Below, piece by piece: positions 26,380 through 34,904 of a DNA stretch of 64,000 bases. Source of the stretch: Promethearchaeota archaeon. Its GTDB lineage: Archaea; Asgardarchaeota; Lokiarchaeia; Sigyniarchaeales; SOKP01. Both the position numbers and the translations under genes were made by a program. How positions within the stretch are numbered: the first letter of the stretch is position 1; each line of letters begins with the position of its first letter. The DNA lies in NCBI GenBank assembly GCA_019058445.1, contig JAHPZA010000001.1, positions 1-64,000 of the forward strand, written 5' to 3'. The notes beneath the pieces are model-generated. The model was not told where the DNA came from. It did not search any database and saw nothing but the letters and a program-made list of their open reading frames with translations.

Positions 26380-26865
26380 TTATTCAGAAATTATCTCAAA
26401 AACCATCTTTTCTATAATTGGTTTTTTTGTATAGCGTTTATCGTAATACCAGCCTACGAGATGAGCCTTCTGATCTCTATCGGGTATAGGAGGAATAACA
26501 ATAATCATCACCCCATTCGATAAATATTTTAAAATACGCTTATCGATGGCATGCAGTTTTTCATTTCCAGAGGGATGACTGTGCCACTGCCACACGATGT
26601 CTGGATAAGGTGGCTCCTGTTTAAATTTACGCATATTATAGATTTTAGATTTTTTATAGCGCATCCAACTTCTGGGTTTTACATGTGCTTTTGTTTTTCG
26701 TAAATCAGGATTCATGATAAAGTTATTTACTATTCCAAAATTCTCTTTTCGCTCTGCAAATAACCAACCATGGATAATGTGAGGGATCTCTTCTTTCGCC
26801 TTCTCCGTAATCTCTTTAAATATCCTTTCTGGAATGAGATATCGAAAATCTTTCGCTGAACTCAT
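26380..26865 (-). CDS. JAB/JAMM (MPN) domain metalloprotease
   Basis: A 161-residue single-domain protein. The zinc site is visible: E38 on the first strand, H95-S-H97-P in WQWHSHPSG, and D108 in the following helix. The JAMM consensus has Ser before the last Asp (S-x2-D); here that position is His (H105-A-I-D108). The family includes Rpn11-type deubiquitinases and archaeal JAMM1 proteases that remove SAMP/ubiquitin-like modifiers; which substrate this one has is not shown. It stands between tRNA genes, with no ubiquitin-like gene nearby. Confidence 0.85.
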   Translation of the reverse strand: MSSAKDFRYLIPERIFKEITEKAKEEIPHIIHGWLFAERKENFGIVNNFIMNPDLRKTKAHVKPRSWMRYKKSKIYNMRKFKQEPPYPDIVWQWHSHPSGNEKLHAIDKRILKYLSNGVMIIVIPPIPDRDQKAHLVGWYYDKRYTKKPIIEKMVFEIISE

Positions 26866-27019
26866 ATTTTCGTGAATGAAGCAAAAAATTTATATTTTGT
26901 GTTAATTCATTTCAAACTTCATTAATGAGAAAGCTTAAATTCGTAAAAATAATATATCAAAATAGATTTTTTTAGATCATTACCATTAAGTATACTATTA
27001 ATAAAACCCTCACATAGTT

Positions 27020-27124
27020 GCAGATGTAGCCTAGTTGGTAAGACGCTGGCCTTGAGTGTATGTCCGCCATCTTCAAGAAAGCCAGTGCGCGTTAGCGCTC
27101 GGGGGTTCGAGTCCCTCCATCTGC
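27020..27124 (+). tRNA. tRNA-Ser (anticodon TGA) with a 23-base intron at 37/38
   Basis: Acceptor GCAGATG/CATCTGC, anticodon stem CTGGC (27046-27050)/GCCAG (27081-27085), and a long variable arm (TGCGCGTTAGCGCTC) as in serine tRNAs; T arm GGGGG-TTCGAGT-CCCTC. The anticodon loop spans 30 bases; removing 27057-27079 leaves CTTGAG+A, anticodon TGA, the standard archaeal intron position. CTTGA of the exon pairs with TCAAG at the intron end, with 3-base bulges GTG and AAA, a bulge-helix-bulge-like fold. Confidence 0.92.
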
Positions 27125-27163
27125 GCTCCTTAATGGGTTGATAATTATAGAACACGACTATAT

Positions 27164-27237
27164 GGGCTATTGGCGCAGTCAGGTAGCGCAACCGGCTCTT
27201 AACCGGCAGGTCGGGGGTTCGATTCCCTCATAGCCCG
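27164..27237 (+). tRNA. tRNA-Lys (anticodon CTT), no intron
   Basis: Acceptor GGGCTAT/ATAGCCC plus discriminator G, D stem GCGC/GCGC, anticodon loop CTCTTAA (anticodon CTT), T arm GGGGG-TTCGATT-CCCTC. The first anticodon-stem pair is an A-C mismatch (27-43); the other four pairs are G-C. It lies 39 bases after tRNA-Ser(TGA) on the same strand, so the two may be one transcript. Confidence 0.93.
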
Positions 27238-27384
27238 CTTTCTTTATTCTAAAAGACAATATCCTGATTTTATTAATAGTGCTCTTATCAAATGTAAGTC
27301 ATAAAAAAATAGGAAAAACTAAAATAAAATTTCCCCTTCCAAATCAATTTCAATGGAAATTCATGGGTTCAAGTTTCTCTTCTT

Positions 27385-27849
27385 TTACAGGTTCTGCTTC
27401 AGGTTCAGGGCAAACTCTTCCGCAAGTTTGAGGTCTTTTGCATTCGGTCTACCCTTATTCATTCCCCCAAAATATTTCATGAAGCTATTAGTGTTAAAAC
27501 CTTTACACGCAAATTCATCAACAATCACATAACCTTTCGACTGCAATTTTTCACGAAGTAGAGTGTGGTCTTTGGCGACTTTGGCTTTACCTATAAATGC
27601 ACTAGTTGAAAAAATGAATGCATTTCTGTTGGAAACTGAGGGGATGGTATCGGCAAGGTCAAGCAGAAGTTTATGGTGTTTTGCACCATATATCCCTGAC
27701 CCAAAACCTATTAGATCATACTCTTGAAGCTCTTTAGGGTTTATTTGTTGTGGCATTTTTATTTGAGCATCGAGAACTTTTGCAAAGACCTTGGCGACTT
27801 TCTCAGTATTCATGTGATGGTATGAATACAAAACTAAAAGAGATTTCAT
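27385..27849 (-). CDS. Flavodoxin domain protein
   Basis: A 154-residue flavodoxin-like protein of the protoporphyrinogen-oxidase HemG/FldA-like group: SLLVLYSYHHMNTEKVAKVFAKVLDA is the phosphate-binding loop region and LIGFGSGIYGAKHHKLLLDLAD the second flavin-contact segment. The sequence before its stop codon reads in another frame as PEPEAEPVKEEKLEPMNF, a typical charged tail, so a one-base frameshift near the 3' end (about 27385-27410) is possible. It probably binds FMN and shuttles electrons in the cytoplasm. It stands apart from the MBL-fold gene by two other genes. Confidence 0.82.
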   Translation of the reverse strand: MKSLLVLYSYHHMNTEKVAKVFAKVLDAQIKMPQQINPKELQEYDLIGFGSGIYGAKHHKLLLDLADTIPSVSNRNAFIFSTSAFIGKAKVAKDHTLLREKLQSKGYVIVDEFACKGFNTNSFMKYFGGMNKGRPNAKDLKLAEEFALNLKQNL

Positions 27850-27963
27850 TGGTAATTAAACAATCTCTTATATTTAAGATTATCGAACCTAAAAATGTAT
27901 GTGCTAAAATGTTTATGTTAATTTTTGAGTGTTTAGAAAAAATAATTTAATTCAACGGAATTT

Positions 27964-28596
27964 TCATCTTGGTTTTCTTAACATACACCAAAGAGGTACA
28001 TCGGTTTTAGGAATTATTACATTTTCAAGAATTTCAAATCCATATTTCTGGTAAAATGACAAATTTTCTTCATTATTAGTTTCTAAATAAATGGATAACC
28101 CTTCACTTTCAATTTTTTTAATCATGGCTCTTAAGAGTAACCCTCCATATCCTTTTCTTTGTTCTTCTGGTTTAACAGCAATATTTTGAAGATACCAATG
28201 ATCAAAGGGTACAAGATGTTTATGTCTAATTTCAATATATTTAAATACTGCCATACTTCTTTTCATTGCGTTTATTTTAAAACCTGCTTTGCGCATTGCA
28301 CGAAAACCACCATATCTCATCATAGTCCAAGTAGAGGGGTAAATTTTATTAGAGGGTAGCCATATCACTATTCCTTCTAAATTATTAGATGTAGCATAAG
28401 CTTCTCCATTTCTTATTCCATACTTATAGATCACTTCAAATCCATATTGTAGTTTTTGCTTTCTTTCTCTCTCATCAGGATATACAAATATTGCAAAAGG
28501 ATCATCTTGAAAAGCACTCCCTGCCACTTTACATGCCTTTTCAATATAGTCTGGTGTTAATTTAAGAAGATTGTTTAAATCATTATTCATATTCAT
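27964..28596 (-). CDS. GNAT family N-acetyltransferase
   Basis: About 210 residues. The acetyl-CoA binding motif A is visible as LQNIAVKPEEQRKGYGGLLLRAMIKKIESEG (the Q/R-x2-G-x-G/A motif being RKGYGG), followed by IYLETNNEENLSFYQKYGFEI (motif B). The N-terminal part has DPFAIFVYPDERER. The frame is open from 28641, but MNMNNDLNNLLKL at 28596 fits better. The substrate is unknown; relatives are close to the puromycin-type or generic acetyltransferases. Confidence 0.85.
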   Translation of the reverse strand: MNMNNDLNNLLKLTPDYIEKACKVAGSAFQDDPFAIFVYPDERERKQKLQYGFEVIYKYGIRNGEAYATSNNLEGIVIWLPSNKIYPSTWTMMRYGGFRAMRKAGFKINAMKRSMAVFKYIEIRHKHLVPFDHWYLQNIAVKPEEQRKGYGGLLLRAMIKKIESEGLSIYLETNNEENLSFYQKYGFEILENVIIPKTDVPLWCMLRKPR

Positions 28597-28686
28597 ATTA
28601 GAATTTAAAGAAAATTCTATTATAAAAAATTGGTAGACCAATATTTAGAATAAATTAAAAACAAATTAGTTAGAGGGGGATAGATC

Positions 28687-28746
28687 CCTTCAGCACGATG
28701 TCAGCAACCATCATCTATGATCAGAATACGATATTTCATCATTAGG
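28687..28746 (-). ncRNA. Candidate C/D box guide sRNA
   Basis: On the minus strand the order is: terminal stem CCT(A), box C ATGATGA (28736-28742), an 11-base guide AATATCGTATT, box D' CTGA, spacer TCATA, box C' ATGATGG (6 of 7 to consensus), a 14-16-base guide ending GCTGACATCGTG, box D CTGA (28690-28693), then AGG closing the terminal stem. Box order and spacing are those of archaeal C/D sRNAs. Ten bases of the second guide can pair with the conserved 23S segment CGATGTCGGC with one G-U pair. Nop5 and fibrillarin, the sRNP proteins, are in the same window. Confidence 0.5.
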
Positions 28747-28940
28747 AAAAATAGATCCCTAAATTAGGTAAAGCGTGGCCTAAAAAACCATTAGAAATGT
28801 TCGATACATTTTTCCACCCACTCCTATGTGTCTAATTCGTGATGAGTATTGTTTTTTATGCAGGATTGGATATAAATTTTACTTTTTTGTAAGAAAATTT
28901 CGCAAAGTTAATTGAGACAAAATTTGAAAATATCAAAATC

Positions 28941-29495
28941 TTAATATCTCAACCTTTCTTTGCCTATCGTAGAATAACCACCATGGCCAGGATATATTTT
29001 GAACTCATCCGAAATTTTTGGATAATATAAGATTTTTCTAATACTACTCATTAAATTAGTATAATTATTTAGTTGCCTTGGGATTCTACCACGCAATAAG
29101 GTATCTCCGGTAAAGATAAGCATGTTTTTATAATCTATCAGCATTATGTCATTTGAGGTGTGGCCTGGGGTTTCGATTATATGAAGACGCTCTGCTCCTA
29201 TCTCAATTACATCATTTTCTTCAATAAATTTTATATTTTCAATAAATTTTTTCCCAAAATTCTTGATCAATAATGGAATATTAAAATAATCCATGATATC
29301 AATGGCGCATTGAATATGGTCATGATGTGCATGTGTACCTATTACATAAATCGGTTTATATCCTTCTTTATTAATAAAGTTTTTAACATCGTTTGAATCA
29401 ATCCCAGGATCAATAATAGCAATTTCTTTTGTACTTTCATCCCCGTAAAGATAACAATTAGTTCTGAAGATACCACTCACCTTCAACCGCTTCAA
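28941..29495 (-). CDS. Metallo-beta-lactamase fold hydrolase (glyoxalase II-like)
   Basis: A 184-residue protein with the MBL zinc motif THAHHDHIQCAID (H-x-H-x-D-H), then the later ligands ETPGHTSNDI (H), FTGDTLLRG (D) and a terminal PGHGGYST (H). This set of six to seven ligands is complete for two zinc ions. Short MBL proteins like this hydrolyse thioesters such as lactoylglutathione or act as general hydrolases; the substrate is not read from sequence. It follows the candidate sRNA region and precedes the response-regulator pair on the same strand. Confidence 0.88.
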   Translation of the reverse strand: MKRLKVSGIFRTNCYLYGDESTKEIAIIDPGIDSNDVKNFINKEGYKPIYVIGTHAHHDHIQCAIDIMDYFNIPLLIKNFGKKFIENIKFIEENDVIEIGAERLHIIETPGHTSNDIMLIDYKNMLIFTGDTLLRGRIPRQLNNYTNLMSSIRKILYYPKISDEFKIYPGHGGYSTIGKERLRY

Positions 29496-29562
29496 AATAA
29501 TTATAATTCACCGATTCATTCGATATTTATAAGTTAAAGTGATAAAACTAATTTCCGATAAT

Positions 29563-30456
29563 TTAGGAAATCTGTAAACTCTTAAACACAATCTCAAAAT
29601 CAGAAAAATCAAACGGTTTTAGAATGTAGCCGTCAGCGCCCGTCTCTTCCAATTTCTTTTCTACCTCAGATTCAGGAATAGCCGTTAAAAAATAAAGCGG
29701 AATATCTTTATTTTCATCTTCTTCTTTAATTCGTTTGCAGAGATCATACCCGCTTACATCTGGAAGAATTATATCTAACAAAATCAGCTTTGGATGGGAG
29801 TTTTTTAATTCCTCATAGCCCTTTGTCCCACTGATGGCGCCTTTACAAATTACTCCTCTACTCTCGAAGAAACTCTTTATCAAGCGAATCGTAGGAAGAT
29901 CGTCCTCAATTAAGAGCACGTCGTAATCGGTTGCCTCAACTTTTATATCATCTAAAATATTGACAATCTTATTCTCAAGAAGGATACTCTGATCAAATAT
30001 GTTTTTAATTGTTGAGAGCACTTCATCATTAAGATCCTCTTTATAATTTTCAAGAAGCAACTGAGAAAATCCCTTTATCGTAGTAAGTGGTTCCTTTAAC
30101 GCATGTGAAATTTTGGTTACTGTTTGGGGATCCATTTTCAGTAAACTGTTACCTACTGTTCCGGAGGACTTATCGATAAACCTATTAACACTTTCTCTAA
30201 TAAGCTTTGAAATAGTGGAATAATCGTGCTTATCCTTAAAATCCTGCCATTTCTTTTTCGTGTCATCTGAGATATAAAGTGAAATTCTTTCTTTATCTCT
30301 ATCATAGACTTTTTCGCCATCTTTCCACTTCTTAAACCCTTCTGTTATAACTCCGCGCCATACGGCATATTTCCCTGTTTCAGCCTCGTATTCCTCCATC
30401 TCGGGCGTTTTTTCAATTTCTTCTGCATCAGGGTCGTAGCCGTTTGAGTTAGCCAT
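29563..30456 (-). CDS. RHH-like + HisKA + receiver domain signalling protein (copy 1)
   Basis: A 297-residue protein with three segments. Residues ~55-96 look like a ribbon-helix-helix unit (ERISLYISDDTKKKW then helix STISKLIRESVNRFI). Residues ~110-170 form a HisKA-type dimerisation helix pair with an H-box KISHALKEPLTTIKGF (His118). Residues ~178-295 form a receiver domain with acidic pocket E184/D185, phospho-acceptor D228 (LILLDIILPD), T258 and K280. There is no HATPase_c domain, so it could be phosphorylated by another kinase. Its paralogue at 30668 has the same plan. Confidence 0.82.
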   Translation of the reverse strand: MANSNGYDPDAEEIEKTPEMEEYEAETGKYAVWRGVITEGFKKWKDGEKVYDRDKERISLYISDDTKKKWQDFKDKHDYSTISKLIRESVNRFIDKSSGTVGNSLLKMDPQTVTKISHALKEPLTTIKGFSQLLLENYKEDLNDEVLSTIKNIFDQSILLENKIVNILDDIKVEATDYDVLLIEDDLPTIRLIKSFFESRGVICKGAISGTKGYEELKNSHPKLILLDIILPDVSGYDLCKRIKEEDENKDIPLYFLTAIPESEVEKKLEETGADGYILKPFDFSDFEIVFKSLQIS

Positions 30457-30667
30457 AATATCACCAAAATTCTATTGGATAATTTCAAAAAAAATTTTAT
30501 CAAAAAATCAAATTTTTATCAAAAATATGAACTTTCAAATTAATAGAATATTGAGTTGTTTTTAAATAATTGGTAATAAATCACTATTATAAACTTTATT
30601 GAGAAATTTAATAAGTTTCTAATAGCTAAAATTTTCAACTTGATGTGGAATTATTTGGGGTAAAAAA

Positions 30668-31615
30668 TCAGTTTTTCTTTACTAGAATGTCAAAAAGAAA
30701 ATCAAAATCAGAAAAATTAAATGGTTTCAAAATATACCCATTCGCTCCCGTCTCTTCTAAGCGACTCTCCACCTCAGAACCAGAAATCGCGGTTAAAAAA
30801 TACACTGGAATATCTTTATATAATTCATCTGATTTAAGCGTTTTACAAATATCATAGCCACTTATATCAGGTAAAATTATATCCAGTAGAATCAGCTGAG
30901 GTGTCCCATTTTTTAGCTCCTCTATACCTTTAAAGCCACTAGGAATTCCCTTACAATTAAAGCCTTTACTTTCAAAGAAACTCGAAATTAACTTTATAGT
31001 AGATACATCATCTTCGATCAGAAGAATGTCATATTCCGAGCCTTGTCCTTTAATATTGTCCAAAAAATTGATAATCTTATTCTCAAGATGTATGCTCTGT
31101 TCAAATATATTTCTAACAGTGGACAATATCTCTTCAGAAAGATTGTCCTTATGAGTTTCAAGAAGCAACTGAGAATACCCTTTTATCGACGTTAAGGGCT
31201 CCTTAAGAGCGTGTGAGATATTGGAAACCGTACCCGGACTAATTTTATTGTTGCTCTCCTCAATAAAATGGCTCACAGACTCCCTTATGAGCTTTGAAAT
31301 GGTCGTGTATTTACTATTCTCAAGAAATTCAGTCCATTTTGTTTTGGTCTCGTCTGAGACGTATAAAGAGATACGTTCTTTGTCCCGATTATATACTTTT
31401 TCTCCTTTCTGCCATCGTTTAAAACCTTCAGTTACGACGCCACGCCAGACAGAATAACGTCCTGTTTCCTGCTCATATTGTATCATCTCAGGTGTTTTTT
31501 CTATAGTTTCTTCCTCTGTTGCTTCCTCTGCGTTATTTATCAATTTGTTGTTTGGGTTGTTATCTGGATTTTCAATGAGCTTATCTTCAGGCATATCTTT
31601 CTTTATTTGAACCAC
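30668..31615 (-). CDS. RHH-like + HisKA + receiver domain signalling protein (copy 2)
   Basis: A 315-residue paralogue of the gene at 29563, with the same order: acidic N-terminal extension, ribbon-helix-helix-like segment ERISLYVSDETKTKW with helix TTISKLIRESVSHFI, HisKA-type helix with NISHALKEPLTSIKGY (His135), and a receiver domain with D245 (LILLDIILPD) and K297. The two copies align along their whole length, so they are a tandem duplication. The 210 bases between them have no gene. The TFB gene lies divergently, 535 bases away. Confidence 0.82.
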   Translation of the reverse strand: MVQIKKDMPEDKLIENPDNNPNNKLINNAEEATEEETIEKTPEMIQYEQETGRYSVWRGVVTEGFKRWQKGEKVYNRDKERISLYVSDETKTKWTEFLENSKYTTISKLIRESVSHFIEESNNKISPGTVSNISHALKEPLTSIKGYSQLLLETHKDNLSEEILSTVRNIFEQSIHLENKIINFLDNIKGQGSEYDILLIEDDVSTIKLISSFFESKGFNCKGIPSGFKGIEELKNGTPQLILLDIILPDISGYDICKTLKSDELYKDIPVYFLTAISGSEVESRLEETGANGYILKPFNFSDFDFLFDILVKKN

Positions 31616-32150
31616 TTTTTTTTGGACCGTATTTTTTTTTTACATTTACATTTTTTTACAAAATTTTCGTTAGATAATTTTAAAAATTGTACCCGACCGA
31701 AAAAATACTCTTATCTTCAGAAACTTATTACGTACTCCTAGTAAGAGTTTTTAAATATAAATTTACTTATAACCAAAGAAAAATTTTGTGTGTTTATTTT
31801 TGATTTTTACATATTTATTTTTTTGTCGTTTTGGTTTCTTCTAGTTTGTTCACAAATTTAAAAAAAATTTGAACACTAAAAAATGGTAATAAATGCTAGT
31901 TTAACACATTTATTTAAAAAAAGTTGTTTGAAGAAATATTGTGTGTCACCAGTAGTAACAAATTTTGAACCAAAGCATTTAAATATGAAGCCATAATTTT
32001 TTATATTATCAAAAAAAGGTTTTGTGTGGTAAAAAAATTCTAGTTTTTACCAAAAAGTGTGGTAAGAAAAAACGAATTGTTAAAAATTACCCAAAAAAAT
32101 CAAAATAATATTAATGAAATAATAATAATCTAATAACAGGGGTTTTAGGC
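31616..32150. other. 535-base AT-rich intergenic region between signalling gene and TFB
   Basis: No gene is supported. It is rich in T tracts and shows TTTTGTGTG-type words near 31790, 31940 and 32022. It holds the promoters of the divergent TFB and signalling genes; the operator-like part nearest TFB is listed separately. Confidence 0.45.
32024..32065 (+). promoter_or_regulatory. Possible operator upstream of the TFB gene
   Basis: Two direct copies of GTGTGGTAA (32024-32032 and 32057-32065) lie exactly 33 bases apart, about three helical turns, and enclose an inverted repeat GGTAAAAA (32028-32035) / TTTTTACC (32044-32051). The block ends 85 bases before the TFB start codon. Autoregulation of TFB, or binding of the adjacent signalling proteins, is an inference. 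Confidence 0.35.
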
Positions 32151-33032
32151 ATGGTTGTAGAATATGATACGGTTTCAAATTTTTGTCCAGAATGTGGGGG
32201 TTTAACGCAAGTTTTTTACGAAAGAGGAGAGACAGTATGTAAGGCTTGCGGTCTGATAGTTGATGAGCGCGGTCTTGACTTATCTCATAGTGGGATAAGG
32301 GCATACACAAAGCAAGAAAAAGATAAGAAGGAAAGAACAGGATGTCCTATTTCAATTTTAATGCCTGACATTGGATTGAGTACGGTGATCGACCGAACCA
32401 AAATTAAGAATCCAGATTTACGAAGGGCGGCAAAGTGGAATACACATATGACATGGGAAAAGAGGAACATGCTAATCGCTATTACGGAGCTAAAGAGGAT
32501 TGGCAGCAACTTGAATTTTCCCGAGCGCGTAAAGAAGGCGGCAGTTCGGCTTTACAAGGAAGTGTTTAAAAGAAAACTATTGCGAGGCAGATCGATAAAT
32601 GGTATGGTTGCGGCTTGTGCGTATTTTGTGTGCAAGGAGGAGAAAGTACCCATTACGCTCCAAGAGATTTTAGACGAGGCATCCATAAACCAAAACATTG
32701 TAAAAAAGTGTTATAAAATTTTAGTAAGAGAGTTGAATTTAAAATCGCCTCATATCGATCCGGTTTCATTGATTCCAAGGTACTGCGCCGATTTAGGCCT
32801 GGGGATTGATGTAGAAAAAGAGACGATAACGGTATTACAGAAGTTTATCGCAAATTCATCCATCTGCGGAAAGGATCCAAAAGGATTATGTGCTGGGGCA
32901 ATTTATTTAGTTGCCAAGCTCAAAAACAGAAAAATCAGTCAAAAGGAAATCAGTCGGGTTATCAACGTCACGGAAGTGACCTTACGTTCCCGATATAAAG
33001 AGCTTTTAAATGGTATTAGTTTTAATTTCTAA
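32151..33032 (+). CDS. tfb: Transcription initiation factor B (TFB)
   Basis: A 293-residue archaeal TFIIB homologue. Zinc ribbon at the N-terminus (CPECGG...CKACGLIVDERGLD), B-reader/linker segment (ERTGCPISILMPDIGLSTVIDR) and two cyclin-like repeats (from about residues 100 and 200). It lets TBP-bound promoters recruit RNA polymerase. Relatives often exist in several copies per genome, and this one cannot be named TFB1/TFB2. Neighbours are two signalling proteins and a transporter. Confidence 0.93.
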   Translation: MVVEYDTVSNFCPECGGLTQVFYERGETVCKACGLIVDERGLDLSHSGIRAYTKQEKDKKERTGCPISILMPDIGLSTVIDRTKIKNPDLRRAAKWNTHMTWEKRNMLIAITELKRIGSNLNFPERVKKAAVRLYKEVFKRKLLRGRSINGMVAACAYFVCKEEKVPITLQEILDEASINQNIVKKCYKILVRELNLKSPHIDPVSLIPRYCADLGLGIDVEKETITVLQKFIANSSICGKDPKGLCAGAIYLVAKLKNRKISQKEISRVINVTEVTLRSRYKELLNGISFNF

Positions 33033-33172
33033 ATAAGGATTGTAGAAACTATTTTTCTTTCTTTCTTTTTTTAAAAATTTTTTTAAGAATTAATTAAAAA
33101 TCGTAATTATTTACTAATTTTTTATTGTTTTGAGTAAAATTTAGATTAAATTTTATCGTTTTTTAACAAAAG

Positions 33173-33182
33173 TTTTATATAT
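33173..33182 (+). promoter_or_regulatory. TATA box of the GPH transporter gene
   Basis: TTTTATATATA ends at 33182 after a purine-rich AACAAAAG that may serve as BRE. Transcription would start near 33205, giving an ~88-base leader before ATG 33294. It is the most TATA-like block in this gap. Confidence 0.45.
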
Positions 33183-33293
33183 AAGTTGATGATAATAGAC
33201 AAATTAATCAACATTTATTTCACAAATAAGTCCAATATATTAAATTATTTTTAAAAAAACAAGGAAACCAACATAAAATAAGATGAGATTAAA

Positions 33294-34694
33294 ATGAGTA
33301 CGGAATGGGAAGATGAAAAGGTATCGATTGGGAAAAGGACGTCATACTCGATGATATGGCTGTTTGATTATATTGTAATAGCAGGTCAATTGTTATTGCT
33401 ATTCCACTATTACCAGGTCGAGATCGGATTATCTACTGCTTTAGTGGGTCTTGCGTTTACAATCTTCGCAGTATGGAACATGATTAACGACCCTCTCATT
33501 GGGTTCCTGACCGATAAGCCCATGCGATGGTCGAAAAAATGGGGGTTGCGGATGCCGTGGATCATTATTGGAGGTGTTCTTACTACACTGTTTTATGTCC
33601 TTCTATTCACGGTGCCTAATGTTGACCCGAAGGAGAATCCTTGGCCGATATTTTGGTACGTTGTAATCATGACATGTCTTTATGACACCTTTTATACAAT
33701 TCTTACTTGTCATGCCTACGGAGGTTTTGCTAATGTATTTCGTACTAGAGAAGATCGCAGGAAGGGTGGTACAATAGGTCAGTTCATGGGTACAGCATCA
33801 CGATTTATTATGATGGGAATATTAATTCCTCTCATTCTTGTAACCGGGGATCCCAGCACATATATTACATGTTCATTATTCACAGCTATAGTGATAGGTG
33901 TTGCTCTTATCCTTTTTATTCCTGGTATCCATGAAAGCGAAGCGGTAAAAACGCGTTATCTTGCGGTGTGGGAGTATTTAAAGGAAAGAAGATTACCCTA
34001 CTTTAAGTTCCTTAAAATCGTATTTAAACAAAGAAATTATATGTTAACTCTTTTTTCTTTCGCTATGTTCACATTTTCATATGCCTTATATTACGCAACT
34101 ACATTATATCTTATTGAGGATGTTTTACGCGTGGGTTTGGAAGCAATGGCGCTTGCTGCTATATCATATACTATAGGTTTTCTAATATCAATTTGGCTAT
34201 GGTCTCGTTTCGTTGCAGATAGATTGGGACATTCGAATACATGGGCGCTAGGTTTGGCAGCTTTAGGTGTTGCATATTTAGCTGCTATGTGGTATACGAC
34301 TGTATTTGAATATGTTCTATGGCATTTTATAGCGGGAGTAGGATCAACTGGATTTTATGCCGTTTGGCAGTCAGTTTTTTCGGATGCATATGATGAGGTC
34401 ACTGACGCAGCTGGGGTTCACCAAGAGGCGTCGCTTGTCGGAATTAATAACTTTTTCTTTCGTTTTTGTTGGGCGATTATTGGTATGGTTATGGCAGGCA
34501 TTTTTATTCTAACGGGGTATGTCCCGGGTGCGTCCGTACAAAAGCCATCTGCCCAAATGGGGATTCGGATACTTGTAGGAGGTATACCTGCAGTCTGTTG
34601 TTTCATTGGAGCTTTAGTGATAGTTTTATTTTACAATCTAAAAGGAGAGAAAAGAGAACAATTAATGAAAAGTCTGCGCGAAAAAGGGCTTTAA
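33294..34694 (+). CDS. GPH-family (MelB-like) sugar:cation symporter
   Basis: A 466-residue membrane protein with about twelve helices. The first cytoplasmic loop region (GLAFTIFAVWNMINDPLIGFLTDKP) carries the 'NDPLIG' motif typical of the glycoside-pentoside-hexuronide family, and the N-terminus SIGKRTSYSMIWL fits. It should import a sugar or a related solute with Na+ or H+. It is preceded by a clear TATA box (33173-33182). Confidence 0.88.
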   Translation: MSTEWEDEKVSIGKRTSYSMIWLFDYIVIAGQLLLLFHYYQVEIGLSTALVGLAFTIFAVWNMINDPLIGFLTDKPMRWSKKWGLRMPWIIIGGVLTTLFYVLLFTVPNVDPKENPWPIFWYVVIMTCLYDTFYTILTCHAYGGFANVFRTREDRRKGGTIGQFMGTASRFIMMGILIPLILVTGDPSTYITCSLFTAIVIGVALILFIPGIHESEAVKTRYLAVWEYLKERRLPYFKFLKIVFKQRNYMLTLFSFAMFTFSYALYYATTLYLIEDVLRVGLEAMALAAISYTIGFLISIWLWSRFVADRLGHSNTWALGLAALGVAYLAAMWYTTVFEYVLWHFIAGVGSTGFYAVWQSVFSDAYDEVTDAAGVHQEASLVGINNFFFRFCWAIIGMVMAGIFILTGYVPGASVQKPSAQMGIRILVGGIPAVCCFIGALVIVLFYNLKGEKREQLMKSLREKGL

Positions 34695-34904
34695 AAAAGC
34701 CTTTTGATTTAAATTCTAATAAAAATCTTACTTTTTTTTTGATCTTTACTTTTTATAAAAAAATAAGAGAACTAAATATAACCCTTCTCAGTTAGAGCGA
34801 TTATTAAGAGAAAGGTTATTACGAAGTTTTGATATTACTTGAAAGATATAATCTATGAACTCTAAAATATCTTTAAAGCAAAAGAAGTTGTGTAATGAAA
34901 GAGT

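Noticed and set aside
28748..28860. Further structured RNA or riboswitch next to the C/D sRNA candidate
   Set aside because: Hairpins such as AAATGT/ACATTT exist, but no conserved riboswitch core or second box set could be assembled.
31616..31741. Plus-strand 87-codon frame at 31478-31741
   Set aside because: It is the antisense of the N-terminal part of the signalling gene plus AT-rich spacer; residues are mostly Phe, Leu and Tyr.
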